A DNA stretch of 7,721 nt, from contig JAISKW010000080.1 of the NCBI GenBank assembly GCA_031260775.1, positions 1-7,721 on the forward strand, given 5' to 3'. Source of the stretch: Christensenellaceae bacterium (GTDB lineage: Bacteria > Bacillota > Clostridia > Christensenellales > DTU072). A program made the position numbers and the translations under genes. Below the pieces are notes generated by a model. The model did no database searches and was not told the origin of the DNA. It saw nothing but the letters and a program-made list of their open reading frames with translations. Below, piece by piece: positions 1 through 6,300 of the stretch; positions within the stretch are counted from its first letter, which is position 1, and each line of letters starts with the position of its first letter.

Positions 1-954
1 ATTCCAATTGAAATTAACGCCGTAAATATCGTTGTCGGTGACAAATTTTTCCAAGCTTTCGACGATTAAAACGCAATTGACCGAGATGAAATCGTACGTT
101 TTAAGCAGGTCGTGCGCGCCGTCGGTCGTTTGAGCAAAGGAAACCGATACCCAAATATTCACGCCGTTTGCGTCCGCAACGCGCTTTAACGCCGCGTAAT
201 TACTTGCGAAATTGTTCTTCAAAACGACCTCGCCGTTCTCGTCAATATAAGCCGAGTCATACACAACAACGTCGGTTAAAACGCCGAAATAGCCGGTAAA
301 ATCGGGGTCATTTTCGCGTGAGGCGACGTTGTTACCGTCAAATTTGAGGTATGAGGTTACGGTGAATTTTGATAAATCCTTTTTCTCTGTAAAATATACG
401 CCGGCAGTTTCGAGTCTTAATTCGCCGCTCCGCTCTAAGACCTCAACGCGGATATCGGTTGCGGTGACTTCCTCGGTGTAGACAATATTCTGTCCGCCGA
501 TTCTGTCTCCCTCGTAAATCACTTCCCAAGCGGCATCGCCGTTTTTGGCGTAAATGCGGTAGCGGTAAACGGCGTCGGAGTCCTCCTCGAAGTACACGGT
601 GTTGAATTTTTCAGGCTTTTCAAAGCTTGCAGTGAAATAAGCCGGGGTGAATTTGTCTTTAACGCGCCAATAAATGCCGTTGGTTTTGTACCAATTCGTG
701 TCGGGTTTCGCCCCCGAGTAGGTAAATTCGGCGTTCTCTAAGAGGTTGTTTTCCGAAAATTCAAGCTTTACGCCGTCTGAAACTCCAAAGCGCAGTATTA
801 TATACGCAAGCCCGCTTGCGATGAGTACCGCGACAAGAAGCGACGCGATTGCAATTATGAACACCTGCTTTTTTGTTCTTTTTTTGCGCGGAGCTTGCTC
901 CTCTTGCATCTCCTCCGTGGTAAATTCGTCGTCCTCAAAAAAATCACTTCCCAT
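1..954 (-). CDS. Membrane-anchored discoidin-like + GH18-like protein, probably non-catalytic (3' end outside window)
   Basis: Reading leftward from ATG at 954, 318 codons are visible and the frame is open at the window edge. Residues 1-30 form an acidic then lysine/arginine-rich cytoplasmic tail. Residues about 31-55 are one hydrophobic helix without a signal peptidase site, so the rest should lie outside the cell. Residues about 65-190 have the strand pattern of an F5/8 type C (discoidin, CBM32-like) sandwich, including the W..I..G..IGGQN run and the ATDIRVEVLE strand. From about 196 the strands fit the first half of a GH18-type TIM barrel (TDVVVYDSAYI, NIWVSVSF, YGVNFNWN). The last string occupies the place of the GH18 catalytic DG(x)DxDxE motif, but the acidic positions read Y311, N314, N316 and N318, so chitinase-type catalysis is unlikely. 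A glycan-binding role is inferred. The start is fixed by AAGGAGG 9 nt upstream. The domain calls are by eye; the GH18-like assignment is moderate. Confidence 0.72.
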   Translation of the reverse strand, partial: MGSDFFEDDEFTTEEMQEEQAPRKKRTKKQVFIIAIASLLVAVLIASGLAYIILRFGVSDGVKLEFSENNLLENAEFTYSGAKPDTNWYKTNGIYWRVKDKFTPAYFTASFEKPEKFNTVYFEEDSDAVYRYRIYAKNGDAAWEVIYEGDRIGGQNIVYTEEVTATDIRVEVLERSGELRLETAGVYFTEKKDLSKFTVTSYLKFDGNNVASRENDPDFTGYFGVLTDVVVYDSAYIDENGEVVLKNNFASNYAALKRVADANGVNIWVSVSFAQTTDGAHDLLKTYDFISVNCVLIVESLEKFVTDNDIYGVNFNWN

Positions 955-958
955 TAAA

Positions 959-1216
959 TTAAACCTCCTTTTTGAGTAATGCTCCCTTGAGAGCGATTGC
1001 CAGTTGGTCGGGGCAAGACGTGCCCTTGAAGCCGCAGCGCAGCCCCTCTAAGCGGGCGATAACCTCGGCGGGCGTTAAGCCTTCAACAAGCCGCGCTATG
1101 CCTTGCAGATTGCCGTTACAACCGCCGGCAAACGAAACGTCCTTGATTTTACCGTCCTCAAGCTCGAACGTAATTTCACGGGAGCAAACTCCTTTTGGCT
1201 CATATCTGTATTTCAT
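959..1216 (-). CDS. Small TSCPD-domain protein (TIGR03905-like), function unknown
   Basis: This is an 85-residue protein with the sequence signature of the stand-alone TSCPD family: MKYRYEPKGVCSREI at the start, FAGGCNGN in the middle and LRCGFKGTSCPDQLA near the end. Four cysteines are visible (C11, C33, C61, C68), with the name-giving T66-S-C-P-D70. A related domain is found at the C-terminus of B12-dependent ribonucleotide reductases, where its cysteines suggest metal or redox use. The stand-alone members have no established role, and metal binding is only an inference here. The ATG at 1216 was chosen because family members begin with MKYxYxPKGVC. A GTG at 1270 and an ATG at 1255 would extend the frame, but the GTG lies within a folded repeat element and both additions look non-homologous. 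Only a weak purine stretch (AAGAAACGA) precedes the chosen start. The gene sits 146 nt after dnaX and 4 nt before the GH18-like gene. Confidence 0.88.
   Translation of the reverse strand: MKYRYEPKGVCSREITFELEDGKIKDVSFAGGCNGNLQGIARLVEGLTPAEVIARLEGLRCGFKGTSCPDQLAIALKGALLKKEV
964..970 (-). promoter_or_regulatory. Strong ribosome binding site of the GH18-like gene, inside the preceding gene
   Basis: The leftward strand reads AAGGAGG, followed 9 nt later by ATG at 954. The site lies in the last codons of the TSCPD gene, which ends at 959, so only 4 nt separate the two genes. This arrangement implies one mRNA and probable translational coupling. It contrasts with dnaX and the large rightward gene, which show no Shine-Dalgarno sequence. 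Confidence 0.85.
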
Positions 1217-1243
1217 ATTTTCGTTTCTTAAATTTTCATAGAT

Positions 1244-1347
1244 GCGGACAATCATTATGTAGTTTGTCACCTGCGTGTAATCGCAGGTACAATCCTTATA
1301 ACGTGTGGATTCTGCGACTTACGCAGAATGACAACGGGATTGTCCGC
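1244..1347 (-). repeat. Multi-stem inverted-repeat element (MITE-like or structured intercistronic RNA)
   Basis: Four perfect stems can be drawn. The outer stem is GCGGACAATC (1244-1253) with GATTGTCCGC (1338-1347), 10 bp. Inside it is TTGTC (1264-1268) with GACAA (1330-1334), 5 bp. This encloses two hairpins: ACCTGCG (1269-1275) with CGCAGGT (1282-1288), loop of 6, and ATTCTGCG (1309-1316) with CGCAGAAT (1322-1329), loop of 5. The two hairpins share a CTGCG/CGCAG core and abut the 5-bp stem with no gap, giving a cloverleaf-like fold. The element fills most of the gap between dnaX and the TSCPD gene and ends 27 nt before the TSCPD start. It has no poly-U tail, so it is not an ordinary terminator. 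No flanking target-site duplication is visible. The strand given is that of the flanking genes' mRNA. Confidence 0.75.
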
Positions 1348-1349
1348 TC

Positions 1350-1360
1350 ATTATATTATA
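1350..1360 (-). promoter_or_regulatory. Possible internal promoter -10 (two overlapping TATAAT boxes)
   Basis: Just after the dnaX stop codon the leftward strand holds TATAAT at 1360-1355 and again at 1355-1350. A -35 partner is poor: the best is CTTAAA at 1383-1378, with a 17-nt spacer and 3 of 6 matches. If used, transcription would start near 1343-1349, at the base of the multi-stem element. That would give the TSCPD and GH18-like genes a structured leader independent of dnaX. AT-rich chance is a real alternative. Confidence 0.3.
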
Positions 1361-1362
1361 AA

Positions 1363-3156
1363 CTATTTACCGCTGAATTTAAGACGGCTTCCGAAGATTT
1401 GTTCGAGCGACACCTTATCGGATTTCGGAGCTGCATCTGCGGCAGTTTTTTCAATTTTTAGTGCAAGTTTTTTGTTTGACGCAATTTTAAGCTCCTCCTC
1501 TATCAGACTGTAATTGTCCGTTTCCGAAATTTCCTTAAACAGCACGGCGTCCGCTTCGATGATGAAGTCGGTGTCCTTTACGTAATATTTTGTTACGCTC
1601 GCAACCTTGCACGCAAGAAGAAGGTTTTTATCGCGGATACCCGATTTGATATCCTTCATTATTTCCTCCGCGTCAAAAAGAGGCGCGCCGTCTGTCGCGG
1701 GAGCGGAAAATCCGTTTTCGACACCCGCAGTTTCGGTTTTACCGAGTTTCTTAAACCCTAACAACACGTCGATTGCGCTACTTCCGCCGGCTTTTTTTGA
1801 GGGCGCAGGGGCCTCCTTTGCAGGAGTACCTCCCGTGTATGGCATGTCGGAATCGCTTTCGTACGGCGGCGGCGGCGGCGAATAATATGCATCCTCGCCG
1901 TCATATTTTTCACTGTCCGACGTGCGGACAGGTGCCTTAGCGGTTTGCTGTATCACCGGCCTTTGCGGCGCAGCTTCGGGACAATGAGCCGCGTTTTCAA
2001 GTTTACTTTCGGCATCCGCGAGCTTGTTTTCGGCAATTCTAAGGCGTTCAAGGACCCCCGTTAATGAATCGTCATCGCGCAAATGCACCGCCCTCACTAT
2101 TGCCGCGTTAAAAATTATATGCGGAGCGGAGGAGTATCTTGCAACTGTTTCGACCTCTAAAAAGACATCAAGCGTGTGCGAAAGACGGTAGTTTGAGTGC
2201 GCCTTTGCAATTTCCGCCGCCGCCGTCTTTTCCTCCTTCGAAACGGAGTAAATAAACGCCCCCGTGTTTTTGTACGAAATTATATCGGTTAAAAGCGTGC
2301 CGATTTCCGCCGTGATTGTCGCAATATTCTTGCCGCCCGTTGTAAGCGGGTATGAAATCTTGAGCGCGGCGGTTATATCGCCGCTCAGTACCGCCTTAAG
2401 AAGTTCTATTTTTTCCTTAAATCCCGTGAGCCCCAAAACCTCGGCAACGGTGTTTTCGGTAATTTTCCCGGGCGAGTACGAAAGGCACATATCGGATATC
2501 GATAACGAATCCCTTACGCTGCCCTCTCCGCGGATAGCGATTGCTTCCGCCGCGGCATCGCTGCAGGGTATGCCCTCGCGCTTAAAAGTGTTAAGAACGT
2601 GGGTTTTTAGCAAATCGGTCGGGACAAAGCGAAAATCAAACCGCATCGCACGGCTTAAAATCGTTTGGGGAAGCTTATGGACTTCAGTTGTCGCAAGAAT
2701 GAAAATTACATATTCGGGCGGCTCCTCAAGAGTTTTCAAAAGGGCATTAAACGATTGATTGCTGCTTGTGAGAGCGTGCGCCTCGTCGATTATATAAACC
2801 TTATATTTTGCGGAAGGGCGGTATTGAGTGCTTTCAACTATCGCTCGGATGTTGTCAACGCCGCTGTTACTTGCGGCATCAAACTCCAAAATATCGAGGG
2901 TTGTGTTGCTTTCGAACGCAAGACAGCTTGGGCATTTACCGCACGGCGAGCCGGATGGGGTAATATGCTCGCAGTTAACCGCCTTTGCAAATATGCGTGC
3001 GGTGGTGGTTTTCCCCGTGCCGCGTGTGCCGGTAAAAACGTACGCATGCGATACGGAATCGGTTTTGAGCTGGTTTGTAAGCGTCCGAATAATGGGGTCT
3101 TGACCTATGACCTCTTCAAAAACTTGCGGACGGTATTTTCTGTATAATGACGCCAC
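1363..3156 (-). CDS. dnaX: DNA polymerase III subunit tau (with predicted gamma by frameshift)
   Basis: This is the clamp-loader ATPase of the replisome, 597 residues. The N-terminus ASLYRKYRPQVFEEVIGQ is diagnostic of DnaX. Further motifs are Walker A GTRGTGKT (43-50), zinc-binding cysteines C62, C72, C75 and C78, Walker B/DEAH IIDEAH (122-127), ATTE of sensor 1 (155-158) and the arginine-finger region SRAMRFDF (168-175). Residues to about 360 are the AAA+ lid and clamp-loader collar. About 370-460 is a charged, proline-rich linker with five prolines at 427-431. The rest is the tau-specific C-terminus, which in the family contacts polymerase and helicase. GTG at 3156 was chosen because the family starts one residue before ASLYRKYRP. 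A TTG at 3180 would add eight residues with no family resemblance. Neither start has a Shine-Dalgarno sequence. The usual SRC motif reads SRA (C to A at 170). The common partners ybaB/recR do not follow; a TSCPD gene does. Confidence 0.96.
   Translation of the reverse strand: MASLYRKYRPQVFEEVIGQDPIIRTLTNQLKTDSVSHAYVFTGTRGTGKTTTARIFAKAVNCEHITPSGSPCGKCPSCLAFESNTTLDILEFDAASNSGVDNIRAIVESTQYRPSAKYKVYIIDEAHALTSSNQSFNALLKTLEEPPEYVIFILATTEVHKLPQTILSRAMRFDFRFVPTDLLKTHVLNTFKREGIPCSDAAAEAIAIRGEGSVRDSLSISDMCLSYSPGKITENTVAEVLGLTGFKEKIELLKAVLSGDITAALKISYPLTTGGKNIATITAEIGTLLTDIISYKNTGAFIYSVSKEEKTAAAEIAKAHSNYRLSHTLDVFLEVETVARYSSAPHIIFNAAIVRAVHLRDDDSLTGVLERLRIAENKLADAESKLENAAHCPEAAPQRPVIQQTAKAPVRTSDSEKYDGEDAYYSPPPPPYESDSDMPYTGGTPAKEAPAPSKKAGGSSAIDVLLGFKKLGKTETAGVENGFSAPATDGAPLFDAEEIMKDIKSGIRDKNLLLACKVASVTKYYVKDTDFIIEADAVLFKEISETDNYSLIEEELKIASNKKLALKIEKTAADAAPKSDKVSLEQIFGSRLKFSGK
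1778..1818 (-). promoter_or_regulatory. dnaX: Predicted programmed -1 frameshift site producing gamma
   Basis: On the coding strand a run of seven A (1798-1792) lies in phase as TC[A AAA AAA] G, the A_AAA_AAA type of slippery heptamer (codons 453-455). AAGGAGG (1818-1812) lies 13 nt upstream, within the 10-14 nt known to stimulate -1 slippage. In the -1 frame the next codons are AGC CGG CGG AAG, then TAG at 1780-1778. The product would be S-K-K-S-R-R-K-stop, 459 residues, holding the ATPase and collar domains and lacking the tau tail. Escherichia coli dnaX uses A AAA AAG with an upstream Shine-Dalgarno-like element and an immediate -1 stop, giving a 431-residue gamma beside a 643-residue tau. 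No convincing downstream hairpin was found. Transcriptional slippage on the A7 run would give the same product. Confidence 0.75.
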
Positions 3157-3163
3157 CGTATAT

Positions 3164-3172
3164 ATTTTAACA
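3164..3172 (-). promoter_or_regulatory. Extended -10 promoter candidate for dnaX
   Basis: The leftward strand reads TGT-TAAAAT, an extended -10 (TGn) joined to a box matching 5 of 6 bases of TATAAT. Seven nt later comes the GTG start of dnaX at 3156, which would place the transcription start at or next to the start codon. No good -35 is seen at 16-18 nt spacing, which fits an extended -10 promoter. The lack of any Shine-Dalgarno sequence supports a leaderless message. Confidence 0.5.
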
Positions 3173-3285
3173 CATATCAAAAGCTTTAGATAAGCGGGAA
3201 ACGGACAAACGGGTGAGTATTAACTCTTATCATTTCTTTTTCGCTTCCGTTCTTCATTTTTCTCATCCGACGGAATAAAAAGCTA
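3173..3285. other. Divergent intergenic region between dnaX and the metallophosphoesterase gene
   Basis: No gene is seen here. The stretch holds paired sequence words that might be operators. GGGTGAG (3211-3217) is the reverse complement of CTCACCC (3294-3300), which lies in the spacer of the rightward promoter. AACGGAC (3200-3206) recurs directly at 3303-3309, next to the rightward -10 box. Small palindromes (GAGT/ACTC at 3215-3226, and TCCG-A-CGGA near 3267-3275) are also present. None matches an operator I recognise. Confidence 0.35.
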
Positions 3286-3315
3286 TTGAACGCCTCACCC
3301 TCAACGGACTATAAT
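3286..3315 (+). promoter_or_regulatory. Promoter of the metallophosphoesterase gene (TTGAAC-N18-TATAAT)
   Basis: TTGAAC (3286-3291, 4 of 6 matches to TTGACA) and a perfect TATAAT (3310-3315) are separated by 18 nt. Transcription is predicted to start around 3321-3323, which coincides with GTG at 3322. The TTG that would otherwise serve as the longest start of the reading frame is the first half of the -35 box, which argues against its use as a start codon. Confidence 0.68.
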
Positions 3316-3321
3316 ACTTGC

Positions 3322-6300
3322 GTGAGGAACTTACATATTCGTCGCCTTTTCGGCGTCATTTTAGTTTTGGTCTTATTTTTAGGACTGATGTTATCGGCTA
3401 TCTTACTATCTGAGCCGATAGGGATTATTAATGAAAAAGGTGGGACCGCCGCCAATGCGGAGTTTATCGAAACCGATTCCATCACCTTTGCGCAAATCAC
3501 CGATACTCACTATTATCCGCTATCTTATGCATACAATTACGGCGGCGATAATGATTACACCGTCGCAATCGATTCGGCGGCTAAGGTTTTGCTTGAATCC
3601 TCCCTTATGAACAAGCAGGCTATGCTGCAAATCCTTGCCGAAAAGCCCGATTATTTGTTAATGAGCGGCGATATTACCTCCAACGGCGAGCTTCAGGCGC
3701 ACATCGAAATGTCCAATCTTTTGCGCGAATTGCAAAACAAAATGCGTGTATACAAGCCGAACTTTCAAGTTTTCGTAACGCCCGGCAACCACGATATGTA
3801 CAATGACAAATCCGTCCGCTACGACAAGGGCGGAATGAAAGTAATTTCACCCACTATCAACCGTGTTGAATTTATTAAACTCTACGCCGGCTTAGGATAT
3901 CCCGATTTATCCGATACTGAAATTGACGAATTCTACGACAGCTTGAGCGATACCGTTTCCACAAAAGACGTTCCTTATGTGCTTGAAAACGGTAAAAGAT
4001 TCATCAACAGTTCTAACGCTTCGGATATAGAATTTATCTATCAATATGACTTTTTCGCCGCAGATGCGTACATCACAACAAAACGCGGACAGGATTTAGA
4101 CCGCGGAATGATGACATATACCGCAAAAGTTCCCGGCGGTTATACATTTATCTGCTCCGACGACGAGGTTTCGAACGAGGAAATCAACCACCATGTAGGC
4201 GGCAGAGTTATGGAATCTTCAATTGCCTTTTTAGAGAGCCAAAAAGCGGCTTTCGAGGGCCAAACTTTGTTTTTAGAAATTCACCACAATGTTATCCCTC
4301 ACTTCGCGTTAGAGCCAACCTTGCTTGAGTTATTCAATTTATTCGATTGGTTAGAAACCGCCGACTACCTTGCCGACCTCGGAATCCGCTACGCTTTCAC
4401 GGGGCACATGCACGCTAACGATATAGTCTCGCACGTTTCGTTCAACGGCAACACCATCACCGATACCGAAACCAGTTCTTTAATTTCGTACCAAGGCGGG
4501 CCGCGCTTCGAAAAAATCCAACGCGGCACGATAGGCGGTGTTTACGCGGAAAACTACACGAGCAAGATTGATTTATTAGACGAAATTGACTTAACAATTC
4601 TGTTAGAAAACGGTTATTGCACGCAGGATTATTTCGATAATTGCGGCTTAACGCAATATATCGAGGTCAAAGACGGCAAGAGTATTTGCTTTGACGTCAG
4701 CAATTATGCGGCGCAAAAAACGCTGAGAACTATCGCCGAAAATATGCTCGGCGCGTATATAACTCCCGATTTTATTTGGAACGCCGGTGAGTTTATCGCC
4801 GAAGCAATAGGAGGTGCCGAGACTTCAGGATTCCAAAAGACTCTTATGGACGCTATCGGCGCGGCGGCAACACAGCTTATCCGCGGTTTAATTAACTACA
4901 TCGAGGCGGAATTTTTAACCGATTACGTTTACACGGGCACTAACGAACTCTACAAAGCGGACGTGCCCGGAGCAAAGCTTTGCGGTTACGTTTACGACAT
5001 TGTGATTAACCTCGTAAACCTCCCGTTAAACGACCAGGGCGGCACGCTGTTCACCGTGGCAATCGAAGCGTATCTGCAGCATCTCGGCGGCACGGATACG
5101 CCGCTTGCCGAAAGGGAATCGGACACGGCATTCTTTGCCGCGCTCAACAACCTTAAAACGGGCGTCGGCACAAAGGGGCTTATTGACGGGCTGTTGTACA
5201 ACGGTGGCGCGGGCGGCTTATACGAGCTTTTAGAATTTTTATTAACAAAACCCATCAACTTCGAGTACGGCTTGGATTTATCCGAGGGCAATGCAAACCC
5301 GTTCCCCGCGCTTGAATTGTTCAATATCTGGGCGACAATGGACAGGATTACGATTGACAAGCTTGTGCGGTTTTTCGTTGTGGATTTAATCCCCGCGTTT
5401 AACCTTGATATTAACCTCGATATGCTCGGCGAGGCGATTGACTTAATTAAAGATATGAAGCAACCCTTCACCGACGAAAACGACAAATATACCGATGAAC
5501 CTACTCAATACGTTTGGAATTACCTCAATAAGTTGCTCGACGACTATGTAACCGACAGTTTCTATGCGGGCTTGGGCGAAATTGCTTACGAGATTTTGTA
5601 CGAGTTCGCAATTGACGAAACCCCCGACGGCGGCGTTAACGAGTACAGTACGACCCCCGTATTGCCCTCCGCCGATTTAACCGTAACATACCTTGCCGGC
5701 TACAATTACAATACGGCAACGGTTGAAAACGGCAAGCTCCCTTCGATGCTTGTTGTGACTTTCGGCGAAGACCCTAAAACCACAAAAAACTTCAACTGGT
5801 TCACCGACAGACGCGTTGAGGAATCCGTAATTCAATATAATGAGGGCACAACATTTAACGCCGCAACCGCCGTTACCGTTGACGCGCAATACAAGTATTA
5901 TGCGACGACAACCGCAAGTATCGACCTTGGCGTATTTGCAACGCTTGAAAATATCAAGATCGGACAACACCGCATTTCGCTCTCCGGGCTAACGCCTAAC
6001 ACTACCTATTCGTTCAGAGTAGGCAACGCCGAAAACGAGTGGTGGAGCGAGGTTCACACCTTCAAAACCGCTCCCGATGGTAACGTACCGTTCGAGACGC
6101 TTCTTGTTACGGATTTACAAGGCTTTGCAAACAGCACATATCTGAATGCGGACAGGATTTTGAAAAACATCGACGGTCTGTTCGGCGCAAGCGGATACGA
6201 ATTTGTCGTTAACTGCGGAGATACTGTCGATAACTCACGCAATACCTTACAGTTCAAATATATGCTGAACACCATAGATTGGGGAAATACCTCACAGGTT

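Noticed and set aside
1217..1270. GTG start at 1270 (or ATG at 1255) giving a longer TSCPD protein
   Set aside because: The GTG overlaps a hairpin of the multi-stem element, the extra residues do not resemble the family N-terminus, and there is no ribosome binding site.
2264..2758. 164-codon open frame on the + strand inside dnaX
   Set aside because: It lies wholly antisense to strongly conserved dnaX codons, has no recognisable motif and has no ribosome binding site. Similar antisense frames at 2665-3147 and 1607-1885 were rejected for the same reason.
3157..3180. TTG start at 3180 adding eight residues to DnaX
   Set aside because: The added codons overlap the probable extended -10 box and do not match the DnaX family start.
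3286..3321. TTG start giving a 1316-residue metallophosphoesterase
   Set aside because: The TTG is part of a good -35 hexamer whose TATAAT lies inside the extra codons. No Shine-Dalgarno sequence precedes it, and the added 12 residues precede a normal signal-anchor start.
4992..5486. 164-codon open frame on the - strand inside the metallophosphoesterase gene
   Set aside because: It is antisense to a long real gene, rich in serine and proline as expected for a shadow frame, and has no motif.
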